Below, in pieces: positions 40,970 through 52,876 of a DNA stretch of 64,000 nt. Both the position numbers and the translations under genes were made by a program. Each line of letters starts with the position of its first letter. The stretch's first letter is position 1. The stretch comes from Neostapfia colusana (taxonomy: Eukaryota; Streptophyta; Magnoliopsida; Poales; Poaceae), in contig JASWHV010000018.1 of assembly GCA_030760725.1 (NCBI GenBank), forward strand, positions 19,562,273-19,626,272, written 5' to 3'. The notes beneath the pieces are model-generated. The model saw nothing but the letters and a program-made list of their open reading frames with translations. It made no database searches and had not been told where the DNA came from.

Positions 40970-43743
40970 ATGGCCGGAAGAGGAAAAGGACGTGCTTCCA
41001 ACCCCGCCAACAACAACGATGAGGCATGCAACCCTCATCTTTCTGAAGGCCAGGACCGGGGTGGTCGCCGTGAAGAAGTTGATCCTCTCCACCAAATGCT
41101 GGAGAATCAAAATCAGCTTATCCAGAACTTGACTCAAGTGGTAGCCAACTTGCATCAAGTTCCACCTCCACAAGCTGCACCACGCCAACCAAGGTTGAGT
41201 GAGTTTCTAGGAACTCAACCTCCAAAGTTTGCAAGTGCTGCTGAACCTCTGGAGGCAGATGATTGGCTGAAGACCATTGAAAGTAAGATGAGGATAATCC
41301 AATGCCAAGGGTATGAGAGGGTGCTGTTTGCCTCTCATCAATTGCAGGGACCTGCTGCTGATTGGTGGACCGCCTACGTGGCCGCCCATCATGACCCTGA
41401 GAACATCACTTGGGAAGAGTTCAAGCGTAGCTTCCGCAACCACTACATCCCAAGAGGTGAACTCAAAAACAAGAGAAAGGAGTTTTTGGGACTGCAGCAG
41501 GGAAACATGACGGTGAGGGAATACCTCACTAAATTTACTCAACTATCCCGTTATGCTCCACGAGACATAGAGACTGATGAGCAGAAACAAGATTGTTTCG
41601 TGGAAGGACTTACCGCAGAGATGCAGTGTGCCATGTCCTCCAATGAGTATGAAAGTTTTCAAAAGATGGTGGACAGAGCGTTTGTGGTGGAAAGGAAGCT
41701 AAAGGCCCTGGAAAATGAGAATAAGAGGAAGGCGGGATGGTCACATCAGGCCTCAGGGAGCAACACCCGCCCACGTATGATGCAGCAACCTACGGGGCAG
41801 ACGAGCCGTGCTGCGGTACCCTATTCAGCACCAAGAGGGTACAACCCAAACTACAGGCCACCCGTAGCACCTGCACAGCCGCCACGTCAGTTTGTGCAGC
41901 AGCCTCGCCCCGCATATCCACCTCGTCCAGCAGTGCAAGGACCCCCGAACCAACCCCAAGACCACAAAGGCCAAGCACCTAAGGTTGGGGTGCAATGTTT
42001 TAGCTGCGGTGAAGTGGGGCACTACGCCCATAAGTGCCCTAAGAAGAAGCCCGCGCAGCCACAACAGCAGAATGTAGTGAGAGGACGGGTGAACCACGTC
42101 ACTATGGAGGAAGCACAAGAGGCCCTCGACGTGGTAGTTGGTAAGTTTCCTGCCAATTTACACCTTGCAACTCTGCTGTTTGATTCTGGTGCTACCCACT
42201 CGTTCATTGCTCAAGGGTTTGTTAAGAAGCATGACCTAGCAACCACACAAATAAACCATATGCTAGCCGTAAACTCTCCAGGTGGAGAAATAAGGACAAG
42301 ACAAGTGTGTCCCAAAGTGAGCCTAGACATTGATGGGGTAGTATTTACTGCTAACCTCATAGTAATAGACTCACAAGGGATAGATATTATTTTGGGTATG
42401 GATTGGTTGACCAAACATAAAGGAATCATCCATTGTTCGACCCGAACGGTAGAACTAACTCACCCCAATGGCACAAGAGTAAAGTTCATAACGATACACG
42501 AGCCTAGGAGGGACATTAAATTAAATCAAGTGGAGGTGAAAGTTGAGGAAATCAGGACCATCAGGGATTATCCAGATGTTTTTCTGGAGGAGTTACCAGG
42601 TATGCCTCCCGACCGTGACGTGGAATTCGCAATTGAGCTAGTACCGGGAACAGCCCCGATATACAAGAGACCTTATCGGATGGACTCCAAGCAGCTAGAA
42701 GAGCTCAAGGATCATTTGAGAGAATTGACGGAGAAGGGGTATATTCGCCCTAGTTCCTCACCATGGGGAGCTCCGGTGATATTTGTGCCTAAGAAAGATG
42801 GAACCCAAAGGTTATGCGTGGATTACCGTGCCTTGAATGAGGTAACCATCAAAAACAAGTACCCATTGCCTCGCATTGAAGACTTGTTTGATCAGTTGAG
42901 GGGAGCTTGTGTGTTCTCGAAAATTGGTCTCAGGTCGGGGTACCACCAACTCAAGATAAGGCAATCAGATATTCCCAAGACAGCTTTCATATCTCGGTAC
43001 GGACTGTATGAATACACTGTCATGCCTTTTGGGCTAACCAATGCCCCGGCATATTTCATGTACCTCATGAACAAGGTATTCATGGAATATCTGGACAAAT
43101 TTGTGGTGGTTTTCATAGATGATATTCTCGTCTTCTCCAAAAATAAAGAAGAACATGAGAAACATCTAAGGTTGGTGTTACAGAGGCTGAGAGAACACCA
43201 ACTATATGCCAAATTGAGCAAGTGTGAGTTTTGGCTGAAGAGAGTTCCCTTTTTAGGACATATAATCTCGGAGGGAGGAATCTCCGTAGATCCCGCCAAA
43301 ATCGAGGATATCCAGAAGTGGAAGACCCCTGAAAATGTCGGGGAAGTCCGAAGCTTTTTGGGATTGGCTGGATACTATCGACGGTTTATTGAGGGATTCT
43401 CCAAAATCTCGAGACCTCTCACCAAACTGTTGGAAAAGGGAATCACATTCACCTGGACGCCACAGTGCGATACGAGCTTTCAGGAGCTAAAGAAGAGATT
43501 GACAACAGCCCCAGTGTTGGTTATGCCAGATATGCAGAAGAATTTCACAGTGTACTGCGATGCCTCTGGGAATGGGTTGGGATGTGTTCTCATGCAAGAA
43601 GGACATGTCGTGGCATATGCATCCCGGCAGCTTCGGAAGCACGAGAAGACCTATCCTACACATGACCTAGAACTAGCCGCAGTGGTACACGCGTTGAAAA
43701 TTTGGCGGCACTATTTGATGGGGAAGAGGACAGAGATATATAC
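40970..43743 (+). pseudogene. gag-pol: Element B gag-pol, first part (Gag, PR, RT, RNase H start)
   Basis: 924 codons collinear with A and C up to EIYT of RNase H, where element C interrupts it (frame then runs into C's LTR and stops at 43780). The CCHC knuckle, DSGATH protease and FIDD box are intact. RT motif A reads SKIGLRSGY where A, C and E have SKIDLRSGY: the first catalytic, metal-binding aspartate is Gly (codon ggt near 42926). This alone should abolish polymerisation. Together with 56218-57913 the frame would be 1489 codons, the same as A and C, so the only other break is the insertion. Confidence 0.93.
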
Positions 43744-46700
43744 TGTCACACCCGGTTTTTCCGAAGAAACAACCAAGTGAATATCACATGTATGCCAGGA
43801 TCATTTTCTCATACATGTGATGACAAATAGTGAAGCATCATTTATTACAAGCCAGGTGTCGAATATAAATAAGTCTTACATCGCAAATGTCTCAATGGAC
43901 ACTAGTGCTTCATCACAAGTAAATAAACTAGCAGCGGAATATTATTCTTTAGGGCTCCATCACAGGCGTTGCCCGGGGGTCTTCATGAACCTAAAAGCCT
44001 TCCTCGGGTCCAAAATCTTGGTCATTATACACCACCTCATTATCTTGACCTGAGCAGCAATATAAACCAACAAATATGCAAGGTTGAGTACCAATGGTAC
44101 TCAGCATGTGTGGGAAAATTATATCATGCATGGCTAGAACAAGGAGAGGTTGAACTCATGGTTAAAGCACTACGCAATTAATACCTATCACCTTAGCTTA
44201 TTAAGCACCTACATTACTACACAGGTGAAATGGTCCCAATCTCCCATCCCATCATTGTAATCCAATAACAATAACATCATTACCAATGTTAAGCTCCCCG
44301 CTTAACTTCCAAAACCGTCAATCCTCTAATCATGAATAAGTCCAGGCCGCTCTTGACCGTGAGCACGGCTGTCAAGACAGTTTTGACTCTGCAGAGTTTG
44401 TACCACTGTACCCACAAGTAGTGATTTCATCCCCCGTTGCCGGGTGGACTAAAAGAACCTCCATTATGCCAGTGGCTACGATCCACATTCACACTTCCCA
44501 GGTGTGCGGCCAAGAGATCACTACGAAGCCTTTACAAAGGGATTCCCGACGAGCGTGGGCCCACTGAGGTTTCACCCCTAACAGCATACAAGAGGCTCCA
44601 ACCCCGCTGCAGTGGCCCCCTCTTGAGCCTTGCGGTTCATACGGTAGTCCAGCTGACACCTACTCCCCGCACCATCCAACACACCCATACTACGCCGGGG
44701 ATACACCTAATTAATTGGCCAAGCTGCCCCATCTTAGCATGTGGTTGGCACTGTAAAGCCGGGTTACATGCTCCATGAACCGGTCCTTAGGATCCAGGAA
44801 AGTACTAAACACAAACCCAAGTCTCGTGCACCCAGCACACAACCAAAACATCCAACTTGCCTTGATCCCTACCTCTACATAATTCACAATGTCTCATTCA
44901 AGAGTATGGTAAAATAAACTGATGATCTCATATCCCATATATTCCATTCTAAGCATGGCTAAGCATATGCATGTAAATAAATGACATGACAAAATAAATC
45001 CCAACCCAAGCTACAAGGAAACAAGGTAATGCAATTCTAGGGAAACTTTCCTAGCATGGGTTTCATATTTCATTTGACAATGCAAAATAATTCTATCTAC
45101 ACATCCTAGCATAGGATCAAAGTGGTCAAGGACACTTGCCTCCTTCTTGCTGCTCTTGAAATGGGTAGTCCTGATCTTGGAAAGAAATAACTTGCTCTTG
45201 AACAGGTTCTACTTCATACCATCACACATAGCAAAAGAAAAACAACAATCATAAGACATAATTCACACTTACACTTCATACAAACCACACATTCATATTT
45301 ATGAAAGTTCTTTACCATTATATGTGTTGTGGTTACTTTATGTGTGTTAAGTTGTGACTTGCATGCACTTTTAACCATATATATATGATTCCTATTTTTG
45401 GTGTCCACATTTATACTTGCATACAATGTGCCTTCACAATTTCTATGAACCCTAAACTGAATTCTTTGTATTTTAGAAACTCCATTTATCATTTACTAGT
45501 TGCTATATTTTCAGATTTATATTCCTATGCATAATTGTGTATTTTATTATTAAATTAGTAATACACATCACCTAAACAGATTAGGTTCTGGTCCCAAATA
45601 ATTTAAAATCATATTTTGACCTTGGCTTATGACGTAGACCATTTCATAATTATTTTCCCTATTTTTCTATATCTATTCTTTACTTAAAAATGTGTCCCTA
45701 TACTAATAAAATGTGAATAATAGATAAAACAGATTTATTTCAGCTCAAAAATATATTTTTATCTCACTCCAAAGTTTTCTAAGTACTGAGAAAGTTTTTA
45801 ATAAATTTTGACAATTATGTTTGTCCCCCTTTTAATTTTTAAACACTAGTTACATATTCAATTTTCTAAATTAAATACTAAACAAGGCTAAAATAATGAA
45901 TTCACCCCATTACAGGGTCTATAATATTATTTTCATAATTTCCAGGGGTCTATCTACACTTATCAGAGGTGTTTTTCCTAATTTCTATTAAGTCCAGGGG
46001 TTAAAACTGATTTTTAAATGGATTTACATGATTTTCTGGAGTTCCAGGGGCTAGATCTGAAGTTTCCGGGGCTAGCTCTCAATTCCAGAGAACCCCAGGG
46101 GGTAGCACGTAAGAATTCCAGTCTTTATAACGCGGGGTCGACGTGGACCGTTCGATTTTAAACCGACGGCTGAGATTATAACATCGAACCGGTACGCGGG
46201 GTTTTAAAGTCTACCGTGCGATTTAAAATAAACGGCGCACAAGCGGCCACGTCGCTCTGATCGAACGCGGGCGGCGCTGCCGGCGGCGCACGGCGGCGGG
46301 AAGCGGCGATCTCGCCGGAAAGTTTCGGATCCTCGAGAATTCTGCCTAGAACTGTGATCTTGTGGCCTAGATCGGTAGAGGGGAGGTCAGGGATCTCACC
46401 TCGGGGGTTTTCTCGAGCTCGGGGGTCCTGGAAAGTGGTCGGCGGCGAGGTCCGAGGCAAAACCACGGCGAAGCTCGTCGGCGCTGTGTTTGCACCGTAA
46501 CTCTCCGAGTTTTCTGCACCTGCCAAGTTCCCCGGAGGCGGTGGATCAAAACCAGCGAGTTAGATCAGAGTTTCCGAGCTTAGATCGGCCAGAATTCACC
46601 GGCGAAGTCTCGGTGCTCACCGGAGTAAAAATCGGCGATCGCGTGGGAAAAACTGATCGGATCGGGGGTTTTTATAGCCGGGGAAGGGCGGTGGGTCTGT

Positions 46701-47079
46701 TGTGATCGAGTTGGAGTCCTCTAGGACCGGAATTCGGCTGCGGGACGCGGTTTCCAGATCGGTTGCGATCGCGCGCGCGGGAGAGAGTCCGGGGTCGCGG
46801 GGTTAGGGATGACATGTGGGTCCCACCCGTCGGTGAGAGGCAGCGCGGCGCGCGCGGGGGCGGGCTGGCGCCGGAGTTGCTGGGCCGGCTGGCGGTTTCG
46901 GCCCACTGGCCAGTTTTTTCCCGTTTTCCTTTTTCTTTTTCCATTTCTTTTCTGTTTTGAGTATAATTTGAATTCCAGTTTGAATTTGAATTTTTGCAAA
47001 ACATGCAACACGTCCAAAAATTTTTAAATTCCCCTCTGAACATGGTTTTGGGTTTTGAATCAAAATTTGGGGTGTTACA
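43744..47079 (-). repeat. Element C 3' LTR
   Basis: 3336 bp, plus-strand text TGTCACACCCGG to GGGGTGTTACA. Hairpin 44086-44102; TATA 46669-46677 (minus). Confidence 0.95.
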
Positions 47080-47098
47080 GCTCTACCCCCCTTAAAAG
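47080..47098 (-). other. Polypurine tract of element C
   Basis: Minus strand TTTTAAGGGGGGTAGAGC immediately before the 3' LTR. Confidence 0.85.
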
Positions 47099-47124
47099 AA
47101 ATCTCGTCCTCGAGATTGGTGTTT

Positions 47125-50100
47125 CTAAGAAAACAATTCCGGAAATTGTGCCTTAAGCTCATCTTCCCGTTCCCAGGTGGCCTCCTCTTCTGAGTGATGC
47201 TTCCACTGCACCTTGCACATCCGGATTCTCTTGTTTCTGGTGAGGCGTTCCATTGTCTCCAAAATCTTGTATGGTTGCTCGGCATAAGACAAATCTTCAG
47301 CTACATCCACTTCATTCATGGGTAACACCTCCTCAGGCGTCCTCAGACATTTCTTGAGTTGTGACACATGGAATACATCGTGCACGTCCGATAGATGAAC
47401 CGGTAACTCTAGTTGGTACGCCACTTCGCCTTTTCTTTCCAAAACTTGAAAGGGTCCGATGTATCGAGGTGACAACTTCCCTTTCACCTTGATTCGACGA
47501 AGTCCTCTGATAGGGGACACCTTGAGATAAACATAGTCTCCCACGTTGAAAACGAGTTCTCTTCTTCGTACATCAGCATAACTCTTTTGGCGTGTTTGTG
47601 CTATCCTCAAGTTGTTGCGAATCTCCCTCACCTTCGCTTCGGCTTCTTGTAGCACTTCTGGACCAAACACTTTACTTTCTCCTGTTTGGTTCCAAAATAC
47701 GGGAGTTCTGCACTTCCTTCCATACAAAGCTTCAAACGGTGACATCTTCATACTAGCTTGATAGCTGTTGTTATAGGAAAACTCCGCATACGGTAAGTTC
47801 TTGTCCCAACTCCTATTGTTTTTGAGTGCACATGCCCTTAACATATCTTCAAGGATCTGATTGGTTCTCTCCGTCTGCCCGTCAGTTTGGGGATGATAGG
47901 CAGAGCTGAAGTTCAGATGGGTTCCCATGGTTTCATGCAACTTTTGCCAAAACCTCGAGGTGAACTGTGTCCCTTGGTCCGACACTATCTTCTTTGGCAC
48001 TCCATGGTAACACACAATCCTTGACATGTACAATTCTGCCAATTTGGCTCCGCTGTAGCTTTCTTTCACAGGGATGAAATGAGCTACCTTGGTTAGCCTA
48101 TCAATAATGACCCATATTGAATCATACCCGGATTGGGTCCTAGGCAATCCCACGACAAAATCCATGCTGATTTCTTCCCACTTCCATTCAGGCACTTTAA
48201 GTGGTTGCAATAATCCCGCGGGTCGTTGATGTTCTGCTTTCACCAACTGACATGTGTCACATAGGGCAACATGTTCCGCGACATCTCGCTTCATGCCATA
48301 CCACCAATACCTGCTTTTGAGATCTTGGTACATCTTCGTACTCCCAGGATGAATGGAATAGTCAGAATCGTGAGCCTCCTTCAAAATTAATTCACGGATC
48401 TCCTTTACTTCTGGCACACAGATCCTTTTCCCGTGCCACACCGTTCCTTGTTCATCCTCTCTAAAACCAGGAGCTTTATTTTCCTTAATGAGCTGTCTGA
48501 TCTCTTGTATCTTCTCATCATTCTTTTGGCCCTCGCGTATGTCTCGCTCGAGTGTGGAGTCCACTTCCATGGCGATGGCTTCACCACTATTTACTAAACA
48601 TAGATTGAGCCTTATAACCTCGTCCTTCAATTCTGCAGACATGTCCTTCAAGCTCAACTTATTGACCTGCACTTTCCGACTCAAAGCATCGGCCACGACG
48701 TTTGCTTTTCCGGGATGATAGTTGATGCCCACATCAAAGTCATTGATTAGCTCTAACCATCTCCTTTGTCTGAGGTTGAGATCTGGCTGTGTGAATATAT
48801 ACTTCAAACTCTTATGATCCGTATATATCTCTGTCCTCTTCCCCATCAAATAGTGCCACCAAATTTTCAACGCGTGTACCACTGCAGCTAGTTCTAGGTC
48901 ATGTGTAGGATAGTTCTTCTCGTGCTTCCGAAGCTGCCGGGATGCATATGCCACGACATGTCCTTCTTGCATGAGAACACATCCCAACACATTTCCAGAG
49001 GCATCACAGTACACTGTGAAATTCTTCTGCATATCTGGCATAACCAACACTGGGGCTGTTGTCAATCTCTTCTTTAGCTCCTGAAAGCTCGTATCACACT
49101 GTGGCGTCCAGGTGAACGTGATTCCCTTTTCCAACAGTTTAGTGAGAGGTCTCGAGATTTTGGAGAATCCCTCAATAAACCGTCGATAGTATCCAGCCAA
49201 TCCCAAAAAGCTTCGAACTTCCCCGACATTTTCAGGGGTTTTCCACTTCTGGATATCCTCGATTTTGGCGGGATCTACGGAGATTCCTCCCTCCGAGATT
49301 ATATGTCCTAAAAAGGGAACTCTCTTCAGCCAAAACTCACACTTGCTCAACTTGGCATATAGTTGGTGTTCTCTCAACCTCTGCAACACCAACCTTAGAT
49401 GTTTCTCATGTTCTTCTTCATCTTTGGAGAAGACGAGAATATCATCTATGAAAACCACCACAAACTTGTCCAGATATTCCATGAATACCTTGTTCATGAG
49501 GTACATGAAATATGCCGGGGCATTGGTTAGCCCGAAAGGCATGACAGTGTATTCATACAGTCCGTACCGAGATACGAAAGCTGTCTTGGGAATATCAGAT
49601 TGCCTTATCTTGAGTTGGTGGTACCCCGACCTGAGATCAATTTTCGAGAACACACAAGCTCCCCTCAACTGATCAAACAAGTCTTCAATGCGAGGCAATA
49701 GGTACTTGTTTTTGATGGTTACCTCATTCAAGGCACGGTAATCCACGCATAACCTTTGGGTTCCATCTTTCTTAGGCACAAATATCACCGGAGCTCCCCA
49801 TGGTGAGGAACTAGGGCGAATATACCCCTTCTCCATCAATTCTCTCAAATGATCCTTGAGATCTTCTAGCTGCTTGGAGTCCATTCGATAAGGTCTCTTG
49901 TATATCGGGGCTGTTCCCGGTACTAGCTCAATCGCGAATTCCACGTCACGGTCGGGAGGCATACCTGGCAATTCCTCCGGAAAAACATCTGGATATTCCC
50001 TGATAGTCCTGATTTCCTCAACTTTCACCTCCACTTGATTTAATTTAATGTCCCTCCTAGGCTCGTGTATCGTTATGAACTTTACTCTTGTGCCATTGGG

Positions 50101-51594
50101 GTGAGTTAGTTCTACCGTTCTGGTCGAACAATGGATGATTCCTTTATGTTTGGTCAACCAATCCATACCCAAAATAATATCTATCCCTCGTGAGTCTATC
50201 ACTATGAGGTTAGCAGTAAACACCACCCCATTAATGTCTAGGCTCACTTTGGGACACACTTGTCTTGTCCTTATTTCTCCACCTGGAGAGTTTACGGCTA
50301 GCATATGGTTCATTTGTGTGGTTGCTAGGTCATGCTTCTTAACAAACCCTTGAGCAATGAACGAATGGGTAGCACCAGAATCAAACAGCAGAGTTGCAAG
50401 GTGTAAATTTGCAGGAAACTTACTAACTACCACGTCGGGTGCCTCTTGTGCTTCCTCCATAGTGACGTGGTTCACCCGTCCTCTCACTACATTCTGCTGT
50501 TGTGGCGGCGCAGACTTCTTCTTTGGGCATTTATGGGCGTAGTGCCCCACTTCACCACAGCTGAAACATTGCACCCCAACCTTAGGTGCTTGGCCTTTGT
50601 TGTCTTGGGGTTGGTTTGGGGGTCCTTGCACTGCTGGTCGAGGTGGATATGCGGGGCGAGGCTGCTGCACAAACTGACGTGGCGGCGGTGCTGGTGCCGC
50701 GGGTGGCCTGTAGTTTGGGTTGTACCCTCTTGGTGCTGAATAGGGTACCGCAGCACGGCTCGTCTGCCCCGTAGGTTGCTGCATCATACGTGGGCGGGTG
50801 TTGCTCCCTGAGGCCTGATGTGACCATCCCGCCTTCCTCTTATTCTCATTTTCCAGGGCCTTTAGCTTCCTTTCCACCACAAACGCTCTGTCCACCATCT
50901 TTTGAAAACTTTCATACTCATTGGAGGACATGGCACACTGCATCTCTGCGGTAAGTCCTTCCACGAAACAATCTTGTTTCTGCTCATCAGTCTCTATGTC
51001 TCGTGGAGCATAACGGGATAGTTGAGTAAATTTAGTGAGGTATTCCCTCACCGTCATGTTTCCCTGCTGCAGTCCCAAAAACTCCTTCCTCTTGTTTTTG
51101 AGTTCACCTCTTGGGATGTAATGGTTGCGGAAGCTACGCTTGAACTCTTCCCAAGTGATGTTCTCAGGGTCATGATGGGCAGCCACGTAGGCGGTCCACC
51201 AATCAGCAGCAGGTCCATTCAATTGATGAGAGGCAAACAGCACCCTCTCATACCCTTGGCATTGTATTATCCTCATCTTACTTTCAATGGTCTTCAGCCA
51301 ATCATCTGCCTCCAGAGGTTCAGCAGCACTTGCAAACTTTGGAGGTTGAGTTCCTAGAAACTCACTCAACCTTGGTTGGCGTGGTGCAGCTTGTGGAGGT
51401 TGAACTTGATGCAAGTTGGCCACCACTTGAGTCAAGTTCTGGATAAGCTGATTTTGATTCTCCAGCATTTGGTGGAGAGGATCAACTTCTTCACGGCGAC
51501 CACCCCTGTCCTGGCCTTTAGAAAGATGAGGGTTGCATGTCTCATCGTTGTTGTTGGCGGGGTTGGCAGCACGTCCTTTTCCTCTTCCGGCCAT
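47125..51594 (-). CDS. gag-pol: Gag-Pol polyprotein of element C, with chromodomain
   Basis: 1489 residues, open throughout and collinear with element A's protein. The Gag core, CCHC knuckle, DSGATH protease, SKIDLRSGY and FIDD RT motifs, YCDASG RNase H, HHCC and D,D35E integrase and chromodomain (YAEQPYKILE..KVQW..ATWEREDEL) are present. Differences from A near active regions: NKYLLPRIEDL for NKYPLPRIEDL, CDASGNVLG for CDASGNGLG, and KIWWHYL for KIWRHYL; these may lower activity. The N terminus is MAGRGKGRAANP. The start follows TCTGCCAG. As the only member here with intact structure and both ORFs open, it could supply proteins to B-like defective copies. Confidence 0.95.
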   Translation of the reverse strand: MAGRGKGRAANPANNNDETCNPHLSKGQDRGGRREEVDPLHQMLENQNQLIQNLTQVVANLHQVQPPQAAPRQPRLSEFLGTQPPKFASAAEPLEADDWLKTIESKMRIIQCQGYERVLFASHQLNGPAADWWTAYVAAHHDPENITWEEFKRSFRNHYIPRGELKNKRKEFLGLQQGNMTVREYLTKFTQLSRYAPRDIETDEQKQDCFVEGLTAEMQCAMSSNEYESFQKMVDRAFVVERKLKALENENKRKAGWSHQASGSNTRPRMMQQPTGQTSRAAVPYSAPRGYNPNYRPPAAPAPPPRQFVQQPRPAYPPRPAVQGPPNQPQDNKGQAPKVGVQCFSCGEVGHYAHKCPKKKSAPPQQQNVVRGRVNHVTMEEAQEAPDVVVSKFPANLHLATLLFDSGATHSFIAQGFVKKHDLATTQMNHMLAVNSPGGEIRTRQVCPKVSLDINGVVFTANLIVIDSRGIDIILGMDWLTKHKGIIHCSTRTVELTHPNGTRVKFITIHEPRRDIKLNQVEVKVEEIRTIREYPDVFPEELPGMPPDRDVEFAIELVPGTAPIYKRPYRMDSKQLEDLKDHLRELMEKGYIRPSSSPWGAPVIFVPKKDGTQRLCVDYRALNEVTIKNKYLLPRIEDLFDQLRGACVFSKIDLRSGYHQLKIRQSDIPKTAFVSRYGLYEYTVMPFGLTNAPAYFMYLMNKVFMEYLDKFVVVFIDDILVFSKDEEEHEKHLRLVLQRLREHQLYAKLSKCEFWLKRVPFLGHIISEGGISVDPAKIEDIQKWKTPENVGEVRSFLGLAGYYRRFIEGFSKISRPLTKLLEKGITFTWTPQCDTSFQELKKRLTTAPVLVMPDMQKNFTVYCDASGNVLGCVLMQEGHVVAYASRQLRKHEKNYPTHDLELAAVVHALKIWWHYLMGKRTEIYTDHKSLKYIFTQPDLNLRQRRWLELINDFDVGINYHPGKANVVADALSRKVQVNKLSLKDMSAELKDEVIRLNLCLVNSGEAIAMEVDSTLERDIREGQKNDEKIQEIRQLIKENKAPGFREDEQGTVWHGKRICVPEVKEIRELILKEAHDSDYSIHPGSTKMYQDLKSRYWWYGMKRDVAEHVALCDTCQLVKAEHQRPAGLLQPLKVPEWKWEEISMDFVVGLPRTQSGYDSIWVIIDRLTKVAHFIPVKESYSGAKLAELYMSRIVCYHGVPKKIVSDQGTQFTSRFWQKLHETMGTHLNFSSAYHPQTDGQTERTNQILEDMLRACALKNNRSWDKNLPYAEFSYNNSYQASMKMSPFEALYGRKCRTPVFWNQTGESKVFGPEVLQEAEAKVREIRNNLRIAQTRQKSYADVRRRELVFNVGDYVYLKVSPIRGLRRIKVKGKLSPRYIGPFQVLERKGEVAYQLELPVHLSDVHDVFHVSQLKKCLRTPEEVLPMNEVDVAEDLSYAEQPYKILETMERLTRNKRIRMCKVQWKHHSEEEATWEREDELKAQFPELFS

Positions 51595-51895
51595 CTGGCA
51601 GAATCAACAAATGTTAATTTGATACCATTTAGTATCATCTTACTACTTTCAGTTGTTGGTATTTTGAGGTGTTGAGGCTTTGTTAAAATTTTGCGAGGGT
51701 TTATATCTCACACCAAATAAATGCACTATTATTTCCTGTGGGTTCACCCACCAAAGCAAAACAATCTGAAGACGAGGCTGTGGACAATTGCTCATGGCTT
51801 CCACAGCTCACGTCACACACCAAGCATTATCACACCATTAACTATGTAACGACTCGACTACTCGACCTCCTGCTAGCTAGGGGAAAGACTCTACA

Positions 51896-52675
51896 CTACT
51901 CGTCCTCTTGAGCTGGCTCCTCGGGATCTTCCTCCTCATTTTGGCTACCTTCTGACTCTGCTTTGGGTGGGGAGGCTGCTGGTGGAGAGGTGCGACGACG
52001 CCTGATCGCTCGGCGATCTGGGGAGTCAAGAGTCCATGGATCACTCACGGTGACACACAGTTCATTCCCATCTCCTCTTTCTCTCGCTTTTAAGCAAGCT
52101 CGCAGCAGCGCCTCCGTTTCCTTCAGGGTGTCTCGGACATCCTGAAGCTCTTGTTGACACTCCTGCAGTCGAGTGCTGAGCATAGCAGCATCCTCCAAGC
52201 ACAAGTCCATGTGCTCATGGGAAGTCCCTTGCTGCACCGGTGGGTACTTGTACTCCGTGGTACCACTCTCACGTTGGAGGACATACATGTACTCAGTTTT
52301 GTCCAAGTGGCGACGATAGATGTGACTCTGGCAGGTGATGGCCTCCCAGGTGACATCTTTCTCTGCGTCAACTTGTGTTGCTCGACAAGCTGGAGAATGG
52401 TGGATCTTCAGTAGCTGATTCTCGTGTATAATCCTCATCTCCGAACTCCATTCTTCCCTCTTCTCACGGATGGTCCTGGTGGAGTTATAGTGGATGATGA
52501 GCTTGCCCGTATTGCCGGCGGCTTCGAGCATACGTCGAAGACGGCGCAACAAGTCTCCTACTGCCAATCCGTAGGAAAGGTACGTCACTGGACGACTCTC
52601 CTCTCTTTCGGCAAGGGAAACTACGGGAACTCTCCCTCCTGTGGACTTACGAGCGGTGCGAATCATGCGAACCAT
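51896..52675 (-). CDS. orf0 of element C, histone-H3-tail-like N terminus
   Basis: 259 residues, 301 bp upstream of gag. It begins MVRMIRTARKSTGGRVPVV; TARKSTGG (residues 7-14, bases 52634-52657) equals H3 around Lys9 in sequence and position. The rest has a predicted coiled coil (about 155-203), a basic patch RRAIRRRR and an acidic tail. No similarity to the H3 fold is visible beyond residue 20, so it is not a histone. The element A version differs at about a dozen residues, including H6 for R6. Preceded by CTAAC/CTAAT branch-like words and a T-rich ..TTTTAG acceptor-like sequence directly at the ATG. Confidence 0.9.
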   Translation of the reverse strand: MVRMIRTARKSTGGRVPVVSLAEREESRPVTYLSYGLAVGDLLRRLRRMLEAAGNTGKLIIHYNSTRTIREKREEWSSEMRIIHENQLLKIHHSPACRATQVDAEKDVTWEAITCQSHIYRRHLDKTEYMYVLQRESGTTEYKYPPVQQGTSHEHMDLCLEDAAMLSTRLQECQQELQDVRDTLKETEALLRACLKARERGDGNELCVTVSDPWTLDSPDRRAIRRRRTSPPAASPPKAESEGSQNEEEDPEEPAQEDE

Positions 52676-52876
52676 CTAAAACAAAAAAAATTTAAAATTA
52701 GGTTAGATAAAATTCTCAAACAAAAATCCTATTTTGAATGGAAGTTGGGGTAAGATGAAGAAAATAACTCCTTTAATAACACTTTTCCACCCACACCTTG
52801 GAAAATAGTTTTTAAGAAAATAGGGCCCTTAAATACGTCCATTTCTACCTAGGTCCACGTTCCTACGGGCAACCTT

